A stretch of 64,000 nucleotides of DNA from the NCBI GenBank assembly GCA_023630585.1, contig CM042541.1, forward strand, positions 14,494,501 to 14,558,500, read 5' to 3'. This DNA comes from Cranoglanis bouderius (lineage: Eukaryota; Chordata; Actinopteri; Siluriformes; Cranoglanididae). A program made the translations under genes and the position numbers. This document shows positions 1 to 10,221 of the stretch, piece after piece (the first letter of the stretch is position 1; every line of letters begins with the position of its first letter). The notes beneath the pieces are model-generated. The model was not told the DNA's origin. It searched no databases and worked only from the letters and a program-made list of their open reading frames with translations.

Positions 1-1814
1 GCCCTTTACCTGATTCAGATGCTGGTATGAAGTAACACCAAACTATGTCCTGCATAGAAAGTGTTTTAGCTTCAAGATTTTGTGCTATACACCTTTCTTT
101 TTTTTTGTTTGGCATTAATATCTGTAAATTTGGTTTAATTTAGCAATATGGCTCCCCCCTCATCATTCAGCAGCTTATAAAATAGTACTTGTTCCAGCAC
201 ATCTTTTCTTTCTTTTTTTGGGGGGGATATTATTATTTATATTGTGCTCCAGCAGTTACTCATGTGCACAACTTAATGAAGACACAAGATGCTAAATCGA
301 GGCCATGAAATTATAAAGTATGTGCAGAATGTAGGGCTATTGTGTCCCCCTTTTAAACCTGCAGTTTGAAGAAGTTGACTGAACACTCATCTGCTACACT
401 TACAGCTCATTTTAAGCCCAAAACATAAATACATACATTTTAACTTGACATTTTGTAGTTACATCAAATTGTCAGACAGTGGCACAATTTAATACTGCTC
501 CTCACTTTAGCTGATATCACACAAGATAGTAGCACTTACACTTAAGTCCAATGTCAGAATCACACATAAGTGAGACACAACCCTTGTTTTAGACAAACTC
601 CATGCTGCACGCATAACTCACGTAACCTCTGAATAGCTCTTAAGTCTCTAGGTACATCTGAAGTCTGAATACTGATGTGCGTAATTTGAGAATTGAATCC
701 TCACTATGCATGCGTATCTCAACTTTGTATGTGACCCCTCATCAGCAAGTCTGTATAAAATTACTTAGAAGTTTAAGCAATGTTAATCTGGGGTTTATGA
801 AGTTCAAAGAAGCTATTAAAAGAAGTTATAAAGAAGCAAATCCTGGGCACAAAAATGTATCAGCTGATCGACTACATTTGGCTTTTTTTTTTTTTTTTTT
901 TGCTTTCAGCACCAGACTATCCAACAATGCCACTATTGTTGGGGAAAGGAAAGGAGACAGATAGATTAGCTCACAGGCTACACTGTAGCACAGGCTCTAA
1001 ATACTTTATCAGAGAAAACGTATGTGCCAGAGCTAGCAACACTGCCAGGCATTTTGAATTTGTTAATAAGCTTGGTAACAGTGTTGTGTGTGATGTGTTT
1101 GCCATGTTTCCTGCTAAAGACAGCTTCCTGATCCAGCCATGAGAATGATTTCAATAATTTCTTCTTTTTTGATTCTTAAAGTCTATCTAAGTGTTCATTT
1201 TCCCCTATGTATGGAGACTTTTGGGACAGCCTGTAGAATGCTTATGTAATACCTTTAGAATGGCGGCATCCTTAGCAAAATGGACACTAAATATGTGTAT
1301 GTTCTAGTGACAATTTCAACCTAATAGCCTGCCTATGATTTGAGGACCAGGTTTTCTTTAGATGGAATGAAAAACAAATGTATTATAAAAAGGAAACAGC
1401 CAGACTGTCTTATAACTCCGAACCTTGATACAACATGGTTTAACCTTATGTACTGAGCTAATCTGCCTGTCTCAGTTGTTTAGACTTTCTGTTTACGTGA
1501 TGCTAGCAGCGCTGACATACTGTAGCACACTGTATTGATTTGCCCTAAGGCTTCTACACAATCTTCCGACTCATTGCATCCAGGCCCCAGGAAATGCTAC
1601 TTTATGTTGATCTGAAGTATGAGAATTTTAAAAAATTCACCATACAAAAATGAATTGTAGAAATGATAGCAGGAACACAAACAGAACTTTTTTACACTGG
1701 GGAGAATGTCCTGGTTGGGCTTGATGGTTTTATTGGTGGTCTTGTTATGGAAATGTAGCTAAAAAATGTACAGGAAAATTCATTTTTTAAATTAATTGAT
1801 TAAAAATCACAGCA
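1..1814. other. Non-coding stretch, no recognised element
   Basis: AT-rich sequence without a believable exon. Short open frames at about 677-1142 overlap each other in different frames and run through a T tract at 883-901, so they look fortuitous. I see no terminal inverted repeats, SINE head or transposase similarity. Confidence 0.55.
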
Positions 1815-2081
1815 CTGTGGAACTGGGGGTTCTGCTTGGTCAGAAAGAGTTGATTAATTTTCTATAACAGCAGCTCTGACACTAATGCAGCTGGAAATCG
1901 CAGGTTTATATGGATGCACTTGTTCATTTCTCACAGGGAATTATATGGCAGACGCTCCATATAAACTGATTAAAAATGTGTGTAATTGTTAATATGGTGA
2001 CATTTATGGAAGCAGGTTTCAGTATCAACACTTTGTAACTGTCAGAGGTAAAGTGTAACTTTCCCAACACGTATTCAAAAA

Positions 2082-2084
<3 letters not shown>
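1815..2084 (-). repeat. Hairpin-repeat family, modules G and F (minus)
   Basis: Read on the minus strand this holds module F (around 1995-2075) and module G with the terminal segment (around 1823-1930), recognisable by the reverse complements of TTGATTAATTTTCTATAACAGC and of the F and G motifs. The rest of the same copy (modules E to A) lies at 2751-3022, so one repeat was split by the microsatellite and Tc1-derived element between them. Function unknown; no coding capacity. Confidence 0.65.

Positions 2085-2120
<36 letters not shown>
2085..2120. repeat. (AC)n microsatellite
   Basis: About 18 uninterrupted AC units. It abuts the truncated left end of the Tc1-derived element that follows, whose first terminal bases appear to have been lost or replaced by the dinucleotide tract. 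Confidence 0.97.
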
Positions 2121-2124
<4 letters not shown>

Positions 2125-2646
2125 GCACCCTATTTCCTATTTTTTAATACAAACTTTGTTATAGATTTTTTCTTTTATGACTTCTACATTATCAAATCGG
2201 TACAAAAAACAGTTTAGATTCCCAAATATTAGTTACAGATGTACAGATGTTACAGAAAAATGTTTGTATGCCATTAAAGAAAGCAGCATATTATGTAAGA
2301 GACACTTTTCAGACAAAAAACATAATGAAGGCTGTTGGGTTTCGCTTCAAAAATAAGAAGCAAGTGCGAAAGTCAAAGTCTCCAGAAGAACTGTGTCTGG
2401 TTCTGCAAGATGCTCAGTAAAACTTACCAGCTCATTTCCTTATAAAACTGCACAAATTGTACCGGAGACTACTATTTTTATTTTTATTTTTATGTCACAC
2501 CAAATATTGACTTTGTTTTATTTACTACTGTTTACTGCTCTTTACGGTATTTTTTTAAATGTAGAAACATTTAATTTAATTATTTTGAAGGCATCTTTGC
2601 TCTACAGCATTTCTTTGCATGTGCCTAAAACTTTTGCACAGTACTG
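2121..2646 (+). mobile_element. Tc1-derived element, 'CAGTACTGTGCAAAAG' family
   Basis: The right end carries the terminal repeat AAAACTTTTGCACAGTACTG followed by TA (2647-2648), the Tc1/mariner target. The left end begins inside the matching repeat (GCACCCTATTT). Positions about 2378-2480 translate to a Tc1 transposase C-terminal-like stretch (PEE..V.QDA... LP) with stops. Two relatives lie at 37442-37999 and 40234-40515, and all share the same 5' and internal sequence, so this is a short derivative that lost most of its transposase gene. It lies inside a split hairpin repeat. Confidence 0.8.
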
Positions 2647-2668
2647 TATATATACACATGTACATATA

Positions 2669-2671
<3 letters not shown>

Positions 2672-2707
<36 letters not shown>
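2672..2707. repeat. (GT)n microsatellite
   Basis: About 18 GT units just beyond the right end of the Tc1-derived element, opposite in strand sense to the (AC)n tract at its left end. Confidence 0.96.
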
Positions 2708-2710
<3 letters not shown>

Positions 2711-2750
2711 TTTTTGATCTTATTAGCTTCAAGAGAAAGAAAATAAAGAA

Positions 2751-3022
2751 GGTAACGACTGTTTATAGCTGCTGCAACATAATTGATAAGAACTTGTTTC
2801 ATGGATGTTACACAATGTAATTATAAATGGATAAAAAGTATCATTCTTTAATGAGTATAAGATTGTAGTTGCCAAATTACTGTGGTATAAGAGGACTTTA
2901 ACTCCTTAGGTGTGCTGTTATTGGAAAAGAATCAACTTCGGTGTTATAAAAGTAACTCTTTTACTCAGTAACAGCATCATACCACCCCATCATTTATTAT
3001 TTTCCTATAGCAGCACAGTTAA
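2751..3022 (-). repeat. Hairpin-repeat family, modules E-D-C-B-A (minus)
   Basis: The minus strand reads modules A through E: the stem arms are at about 2910-2945 and 2985-3020, D-type sequence (reverse complement of the CATACCACAG..AATTTG motif) at about 2870-2895, and the AAACAAGTT..GGAACATCC region at about 2795-2820. It completes the copy begun at 1815-2084. The arms have drifted, so the hairpin is weaker here than at 33338-33430. Confidence 0.65.
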
Positions 3023-3262
3023 CAAAATTATAACATGCATCATGGAATCTGGAGATGGTTTAAATGGGCCATACTAGCTGACTAGCAAAACCTTACTTCC
3101 TATCTTCGTACTTCTTGTCCACTACAAACATTAAAGTGCATTAGGGATATTCTTTACCCAATTGAGTACATTGTTTGGAAACTAATTAGTTGTAGTCAGT
3201 GTAGGATTTCATAAGTGCTCCTCACTAAGCTGTCATATGTGACTAGAAAATGGCAAAACTTA

Positions 3263-3974
3263 CAATTGAGGTCACAAGTTTACATACTATAAGCCTTGCA
3301 GAATCTGCAAAATGGTAATAATTGAAAAAAAATGAGGGATCATAAAAATTGCATTTTGTTTTGTATTTAGTACTGCCCTGAATACGCTATTTCTCATTAC
3401 AGATGTTTACATATAGTCCACAAGACACAATAATAACTGACTTTACACAAATGAACCAGTTCAAAAGTTTACATGTGCTTAATTCTTAATACTGTGTGTT
3501 GTGACCTGGATGAACAATGACTGTTTTTTGTGATAGTTGTTCATGAGTTGTTTGTCCTGAACAGTTATCTAGCATCATCTGCATATTTGAGCCCTTTCCA
3601 GCAGTGGCTATATGATGTTGAGATCCATCTTTTCAAACTGAGGACATCTGAGGGATTCATACACAACTAGGTGCAAACATACTACAAAAGGTGCAAACAT
3701 TCACTGATGCTCAAGAAGGCAACAAGATGCATTAAGAGCCAGGGGGGTGTAAACTTTTGAACAGGATGATTGGTGTAATTTGTTATTATTTTGTTTAATG
3801 ATCTTTTTTTTCATTTAGTACTGCCCCCCAGAAGCTACATAAGATATTTACATGTTTCCCAGAAGACAAAATAAAAAATAAAAATGCGATTTTGATCCCT
3901 CTTATTATTATTTTTTTTCATCATTAACATTTTTCAGATTCTGCAAAGTATATGCAAACTTATGACCCCAACTG
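3263..3974. mobile_element. Non-autonomous TA-flanked inverted-repeat element
   Basis: A 712-bp element flanked by TA on both sides (3261-3262 and 3975-3976). The left end CAATTGAGGTCACAAGTTTA matches the reverse complement of the right end (CAGTTGGGGTCATAAGTTTG), and similarity continues through the GCAGAATCTG motif. An internal pair (around 3365-3440 and 3815-3875) is also repeated near both ends. No transposase is readable. The terminal style and TA duplication suggest a Tc1/mariner derivative. Confidence 0.75.
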
Positions 3975-3976
3975 TA

Positions 3977-4626
3977 TATAGTATATACATTATGTATATT
4001 GTATGATTTTGGACATATTGCTGGTCGTGCTGGTGAGCAGCTACACTAATCTAAGCTTGTTTTGTTTTCACTATTATAAATTAGAGAGTGGCGTACCAAG
4101 CTGTAGAATGATACATGGTGTAGCTTTACTCATGGCTGATCTTCTCGTCTACGTGACACGGATGGCCAGAAGGCTGACCACGCTTCACACTAGGGTGGCA
4201 TTAGTTATGATCCAGGCCCACTCGCTGAGACCTAACCAGCATGTGAAGTACATGCTCCTGACTCTATTAAAGCCATCTATGAATAACAGGACTGTGTGAC
4301 ATTAATGCTGGTTCAGTCATCACAGATTATTGGCTTGTGCTTCCTGTCTGCATGCTGTTGTCTGGATTCTGTGAAGAAAACCTAATAGTTTGTCTATCAG
4401 GCAATTATGGCTGTATGTTTTTGTATTCTGGATGTAGTGCTGTTCCCATGACAACAAAGATGCACATTCAGGCCGTGTCTAGACACTGGAACTGTATATA
4501 AGCACAAAAAACAAATAAGGCTGTTTCACATGTTGCATTTTTCCCCCAGTAAAAGTGTTGGCCATAAGTGCTTTTTATTCTAATATGACACATACTGTAA
4601 CCAATGTTGTTTCCTTTTATTCATTA

Positions 4627-4627
<1 letters not shown>
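3977..4627. other. Non-coding stretch, no recognised element
   Basis: Contains a 98-codon open frame at 4003-4299 with no recognisable domain, no splice context and no similarity I can name; I treat it as chance. The rest is AT-rich and featureless. Confidence 0.5.

Positions 4628-4672
<45 letters not shown>
4628..4672. repeat. (TTA)n microsatellite, left part
   Basis: About 15 TTA units that stop exactly at the left end of a Tc1-like transposon. The same motif resumes at that transposon's right end (6107-6170), so the two tracts probably began as one array. Confidence 0.93.
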
Positions 4673-4673
<1 letters not shown>

Positions 4674-6106
4674 TAACCCCATTTCCATAAAAGTTGGGAT
4701 TTTTTTCTAAAATGCAATGAAACTTTAATTAACTGAAAAAAGTACCAAGAAAAATATTCAATGTTTTCACTAAATATAAACACATTTAGAATTTAATGCC
4801 TTCAACACACTCAAAAAAAAGTTGGGACAGAGGCAAAATAAGACTGAAAAGTTTATAGAATATTCAAGTAACACCATTGTGGAGGATCAGGTTAATTGGT
4901 AACAGGGGAGGGTATCAGGATTGGGCATAAAAGGAGCATCCACCAAAAGCTCAGTCTTTGCAAGCAAGGATGGGTCGTGGCTCACCACTTTGTGCCAAAA
5001 TTTGTGAGAGAATTGTCAGTCAGTTTGTCAAAAAGAACATTGCTCAACGCAAGATTGCAAAGAATTTAGGTCTTTCACCATCTACAGTGCATAATATTGT
5101 GAAAAGATTCAGGGAATCTGGATAAATCTCATTGCGTAAAGGATAAGGCCGGAAACCACTGTTGAATGTGCGTGACCTTCAAGACCTCAGGTGGCATTGC
5201 CTGAGAAATCATTATGCTACTGTGAAAAATATAACCACATGGGCTTTGGGAGTACTTCGTAAAACGCAAGGAGGAAGCCACACATCAACTCAATGCAGAA
5301 ACACTGCCGAGTTCTCTGGGCCCAAGCTCATCTCAGATGGACTGAAAGGCAGTGGAAATGTGTGCTGTGGGCAGATGAGTCCACGTTTCAGCTTGTTTTC
5401 TGGGAAAAACGGACATCGAGTTCTCCGTGCCAAAGATGAAAAAGACCAACCATACTGTTATAAGCGAAAGGTGCGAAAGCCGGCATCTGTGATGGTATGG
5501 GGGTGCATCAGTGCCCACAGCATGGGTGATTGCATATGTGTGAAAGTACCATTGACACGGAGGCATATATTGGGATTTTAGAGAGACATATGCTGCCATC
5601 AAGGCAATGTCTTTTCCCAGGAAGTCCATAGTTATTTCAGCAGGACAATGCCAGGCCTCAATCTGCACGTGTTACAACAGCGTGGCTCAGATCTGTCTCC
5701 TTTGGCACATCATGAAGATGAGAATTAGACAATGGTGACCAAGGACTGTTGAGCAGCTGAAGTCTTGTATCAAGCAAGAATGGGCAAAAATTCCACTTGC
5801 AAAACTGCAACAATTAGTATCCTCAGTTCCCAAATGATTAAAATGTGTAATTAAAAGGAAGCGTGATGTAACACAGTGGTAAACATGCCTCTGTCCCAAC
5901 TTTTTTTGAGTGTGTTGAAGGCATCAAATTCTAAATTTGTTTATATTTACAAAATACAATTAAGTTGGTCAGTGAAAACATTGAATATCTTTTCTTTGTA
6001 CTTTTGTCAGTTAATTAAAGTTTCAAGAGACTTAACAAATCACGGATTTTTGTTTTTATTGCATTTTAGAAAAATTCCCAACTTTGGGTTTGGGTTGGGA
6101 AATTGG

Positions 6107-6109
<3 letters not shown>
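4673..6109 (+). mobile_element. Tc1-like transposon, 'CCCCATTTCC..AGTTGGGA' family
   Basis: About 1.4 kb. The left end has ACCCCATTTCC..AAAAGTTGGGA; the right end is its imperfect reverse complement (TTCCCAACTTT..AATTGGGTTA). A second inner inverted pair (AAAAAAGTTGGGACAG near 4815; CTGTCCCAACTTTTTT near 5890) gives a long two-part terminal repeat of about 200 bp. It carries one broken transposase gene. The elements at 18395 and 33711 belong to a related family with similar ends and protein. Confidence 0.88.
4970..5882 (+). pseudogene. Tc1-like transposase, degraded
   Basis: Tc1/mariner transposases cut and paste their own element at TA sites, using an N-terminal paired-type DNA-binding domain and a DD34E catalytic domain. 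Here the start ATG at 4970 leads into a helix-turn-helix-like region (QRKIAKNLGLSPSTVHNIV around 5045-5105), then a stop near 5123. Later fragments include WADESTFQL (first catalytic D, near 5370), KPASVMVWGCISA (5478-5520), QQDNA (second D, near 5640) and a C-terminal LQQLVSSVP ending at 5880-5882. Several stops and small shifts, and a missing stretch before the third acidic residue, make it inactive. A 139-codon piece (5162-5581) stays open. Confidence 0.85.

Positions 6110-6170
<61 letters not shown>
6107..6170. repeat. (TTA)n microsatellite, right part
   Basis: About 21 TTA units starting directly at the right end of the Tc1-like transposon. It pairs with the tract at 4628-4672 as the other half of the likely insertion site. 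Confidence 0.93.
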
Positions 6171-6171
<1 letters not shown>

Positions 6172-6611
6172 TTCCCATGCCCAAGTGGCTTTAAGTGGAC
6201 TGTATGATTCAATTAGTTTTCAAAGTTTAATGTTGAAAATTTGCTTTTGAGTTTTTGTTTCATTAGCACACGGTCTGAACCAGGGGTTCATGTTTGATTT
6301 ACAGGGGGTTCATAAGACTAAAATATCAGTCATATTAAATTTAATTTTAAATTATATACAGTATATATATATTTACACGTTCTTATAAAAATTCCAAAAA
6401 AAAATTTGCATTTTCATAATTCCTGTGAGACGTTAGTCTACTACTAGCACAGTTACAATGTTTAATAGGAGAAAAAAAATTCATTTATCTCAAAAAGAAG
6501 AGATGATGGTCTGGTTTTGTTTTCGCTCCTTAAAAAAAAAAAAAAAAAAAAAAGCAAGAGATTCTATTCTCAAACACCAATGCTGGACTTACAGTCCTAG
6601 GATGTAGTGTA
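6171..6611. other. Non-coding stretch with A tract
   Basis: AT-rich sequence with a (TA)-rich spot near 6359-6372 and an A tract at 6532-6553. I recognise no element. Confidence 0.5.

Positions 6612-6699
<88 letters not shown>
6612..6699. repeat. (TA)n microsatellite
   Basis: About 44 uninterrupted TA units. Such tracts are self-complementary and unstable, so the true length may differ from the assembled one. Confidence 0.97.
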
Positions 6700-6701
<2 letters not shown>

Positions 6702-7068
6702 AGTCATATATTAATATGTATGACATATATATTGAGTTGTGCTGAGTTACAGCATAGACTCATCTAGGCTAGTTAGCGATCTACAAGATGATGAGTGTGA
6801 AGGCATTGCTCGCAATATTGAATGGCTATCAGCAGGTTGAATGGCATTGTGGTAATGTAGGAAATGATTAACCAAAGTGAAAATAGGCTAACGTGTTGAT
6901 GCAAAAAGTTTTCAAAATTTCATTACAAAATAAATCTTGGACACATGGTAATGATAAAGATTAATATGCAAGTTGTTCAGAGTGGATTTTTCCTTTATTT
7001 GCAAATAATTTAGGTTGAAGGGGTTCAGTTGACAAAAAAGTTTGGTACTTAGCAGGTTAGCTAACTAT

Positions 7069-7474
7069 GGGTATGTCTCAATCAGCTCCCTAGTGCAGTA
7101 GTCAGGGCACTGATCAGTAGCTTGTTATCATTGTTGCAGCTCTCAAATGATTACTTACGTTAGCGATTTTTAACTTTATTTGATGTATATATGTATATAC
7201 TGTTTGTCTGAGTCTAACAACTTTTAAGTGTTTAATGATTTTTTTTAATCAACTAACTAGCATTTCATATTTCAGAAATGCATGTGATTAAGCTAACATT
7301 TTTTTTTTAATTTTTGGTGACTTTTGCAACGCGAGTATGTAGTCATGTCACAGGAAATTTGGTTATCAGTGTCCCAGTGTGCAGTGAGCCAGGGTCCTTA
7401 CCAGTGCCTGAACTCATGTACATGATATACTGATTCACAACCTACTGAACTAGGGAGCTGGTTGAGACATACCC
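7069..7474. mobile_element. Short terminal-inverted-repeat element (MITE-like)
   Basis: A 406-bp segment whose ends are near-perfect inverted repeats: GGGTATGTCTCAATCAGCTC at 7069 and GAGCTGGTTGAGACATACCC ending at 7474, continuing inward through CCCTAGT/ACTAGGG and the GCACTGATCAG/CTGATTCAC region. No coding capacity. The flanks do not give a clear target duplication, so the superfamily is open; hAT is possible. Confidence 0.7.
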
Positions 7475-8640
7475 TACAACTTTTATTTAGTAATACATTC
7501 TGCTTAGTGAACATTATTGTTATTTTTCACACATACGTACACATATAAGACCAGCCTCATTTGTGCCAAGGTGTAACTTTAATTAGTGCAAAAGAAATTA
7601 ATTTTAGCTATACATGCATCTGGTATCTTGGAGAGTGCAGTATAGTACTCAGAGACTGCATGATAATACACCATGTAAAGTAAAAGCATCTCACTGAAAT
7701 ATCTCTATGCTCTTTACTCATTTGTATTTTTCCTTGTCACTCACTTTGCTTGTGCTTTTCATGTTTTCAGGGCAACTCAGAATTTTAAAAACAACAGCTA
7801 CTCATTATCATCTGATTTGTAATTGTTTAATTTCAGGTACAGAGCCGAGGATTGGCAGGAGTGAGTTCATCTGCATGTGCAGCCTCTAAGCCTCTTAGGA
7901 CTGAGCCACAATGTGAATAATGAGTGCATCTCTCGGTCTGCTCAGGTTAGGCAACTGCTCCGGGAATCAAACACAGATCACAGAGTTATGGCACTCATGA
8001 ATCTGTACGTGAGGTGTCCGTCTCTCCGGCTTGGTGCTTGTAGCATCCACCACCCATGTGGCCTTTCCAAAGCCATGCCTTCCAGCAGAGTCGGGCAGAC
8101 ATGATGGCAGAGTCAGTGGGCTTACACATGCATCATGATGCTGGTTATCAGGACGGGCACAGCTGGCTCGGCTCTGCCAGCTCCAGAACGGATTTGCAGC
8201 CTCTTAATTAGCCATTGAGCACTCAGGCTCTTTTATTTTGCAGACCACGTGAGGCCCTTAATGGAGTCTCCAGCATTTAGCGTCATTGTGCTGCACTGAA
8301 AAAGGCTGAGCATGGATCTGCTCCAGCCTCTTGAACCATGCTGCCACAGCTGTGAGAGGAGATGAACAGATGATGGTAGTATGGTGAAGTGGCCACCAGA
8401 TTAACACCTGCACTCGCCGTGGCACAGCAACACTGTTTCTGCAAACTGCTACAGCATGAGGAACATTTCTCAGAAGAGTAATACAGCTGCTGGCACTTCT
8501 GAACCCCACTCGGGTCACGCAACACACAATTCTACATCTCCCAGGACATGTCACAATATGCTTTAGAATAAGTGAATAATAAGCTATAACTTTTTTTTTT
8601 TTTTTTGCAGATTTGCATATTATAACCATAACCATAACTA
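7475..8640. other. Unique non-coding stretch
   Basis: Fairly complex, non-repetitive sequence. The part at about 8100-8300 is less AT-rich and includes CTCTTAATTAGCC, a homeodomain-type core, so a conserved regulatory element is possible, but nothing in the sequence alone proves it. Open frames at 7877-8104 and 8258-8659 lack any recognisable domain. Confidence 0.4.
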
Positions 8641-8643
8641 TAA

Positions 8644-8841
8644 AGGTGTGTTCACACATACAGTGATTTTATCGCTGCAAGTCACCAATCACTGTACTAT
8701 GAAGTCGCCAGTAGGTGTTCCTACTACTGGTTTCCGTAGTAGTTTTCTTACAAACCAGTTTTCTTGCCACTAAAATGAAGCATTCTGGAGGGAGCGTGGT
8801 CTTATATAACAAAAAGTGAGTGTGTTTCATTATTATTTCTT

Positions 8842-8876
<35 letters not shown>

Positions 8877-9208
8877 TTTTTTGTTTTAAATCCGCTAAGA
8901 TCCTAAGCTAAGCTAAGCTAAGCTAATTGGCTACTGCCGCAATGGCGCTGCTTCTGCTATTGAGCAGGGGTGGCTACGGATCACGTGCGCTCTACTGTCT
9001 TCACTCCCATTGGTAGTAGGTGCACCAAGTCGCTCCACATTTGCATAAATTTACACTTTTCTCAACTTTGTTGTGTTGCTGGACGCGCCCACATCTAGTC
9101 GCCAATGGTCGCTGTCGCTCATGTCCGCAGAAGTCGCCAGCTCTCATTGAAAATGAATTGCCTCCGGTCGCTTTGTCATTGTGGATCGCTGTATGTGTGA
9201 ATGCACCT
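8644..9208. mobile_element. PIF/Harbinger derivative with TAA target duplication
   Basis: A 565-bp element bounded by AGGTGTGTTCACACATACAG and the reverse complement CTGTATGTGTGAATGCACCT, with TAA directly on both sides (8641-8643 and 9209-9211). The three-base TAA duplication is typical of PIF/Harbinger. It shares several blocks with the copy at 16129 (GTCACCA..CACTG, GAAGTCGC.AGTAGG.GTTCCTACTA, GCACCAAGTCGCTCCA). Only a worn trace of the transposase N-terminal region remains near 8940-9000. Confidence 0.82.
8838..8880. repeat. (TTTA)n microsatellite
   Basis: About ten TTTA units inside the Harbinger derivative, absent from the copy at 16129. It is followed at 8908-8930 by five tandem AAGCT-type units. 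Confidence 0.93.
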
Positions 9209-9291
9209 TAACTCTTCAGTCCTAGCAAGTATCAGTTAAATAACTAACCTAGCTTGCACTCTAGTTTAGATGTATTATAATCAGTACTGCA

Positions 9292-9656
9292 CATGGCAGC
9301 GGTGGTGCAGCAGATATAATTGCTGCCTCACAGCTCCTGGGTCTTGGGTTTGATCCTGAGATCAGGTTACTGTCTGTGTGGAGTTTTCTCCATATTCTCT
9401 CCCTTTTTAACAAGGGATTCCTCCGGGTTCTCTGGTTTCCTACGACCATCCAAAAACACACAGGTAGGTGGATTATCTATGCTAGATTGCCTCTAGGTGT
9501 GAATGAGTGTAGATGGTGCCCTCTGATGGATTGGCTTCCCATCCTGGGTGAATTCTCCTGCCTTGCACCCGGTGTTACCGGAATAGTCTCCAGACCCACT
9601 GTGACTCTGATCAGGATAAAACAGTTACTGAAAGTGAGTGTGAGGGGGTGAGTAAT
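9292..9656 (+). mobile_element. tRNA-derived SINE, V-SINE/Mermaid-like
   Basis: Starts with a tRNA-like head: a box A-like GCGGTGGTGCAGCAG near 9299 and a box B-like GGGTTTGATCC near 9347. A conserved body follows (GTGTGGAGTTTTCTCC, then CCTCCGGGTTCTCTGGTTTCC near 9420), then a tail with TGTGACTCTGATCAGGATAA. Pol III-transcribed SINEs move using LINE machinery. The head-plus-CTCCGGGT body layout matches V-SINE/Mermaid-type elements of fishes as I recall them; the family name is tentative. Confidence 0.7.
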
Positions 9657-10219
9657 GCAGATAAAATAAATATTGATATAACTCTGGTGATGAGGAGGCT
9701 GTTTGGCTTCGCTGTCACTTTGGAGGCAGAAAACCAAGAGAATTTGAGTTGCTTGTGCGACTTGAGTATATGCAGCCACAATGAAAGTAATTAGTAGTGG
9801 CAATTAAATTTTTTTTTACTCAACACATCATAAATCTCCTCATACTTGCTCACTAACAAGACTCATTTTCAAGAGCACTTTGTCCTCCATGTTTGTTTTT
9901 CTTTATTGGCCCACAACTTGCGACCTGATTTAAAAAGAAAAAAAAAAAGGTTGAACATTTTTAACAACTGGAATCTCAACTGTGACCAAAAATAGCTTGG
10001 TGAAAACTAGCAAGCCACTAAACCAAATAACGCTTAAGTTATTAAACAGAATGTAAGATGATGCACTTCCATGGTGAAAACAACACCACGGACCACTACT
10101 GAGCCTACCTCTGCAGGCCTTTGCACATGTTTTCATTGTACATAATCACTTTTTTATTGCACACGAAGTCTCAAGTTTACAATACAAGTATACACTTTCT
10201 CTTGCACATGTATGTACTG
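9657..10219. other. Non-coding stretch, no recognised element
   Basis: AT-rich sequence with short A and T tracts. No terminal repeats or coding signal. Confidence 0.5.
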
Positions 10220-10221
10220 TA

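Noticed and set aside
4003..4299. 98-codon open frame as a host exon
   Set aside because: No domain, no splice signals in a sensible place, and composition like the flanks.
5333..5668. 111-codon minus-strand frame
   Set aside because: Shadow of the Tc1-like transposase pseudogene on the plus strand.
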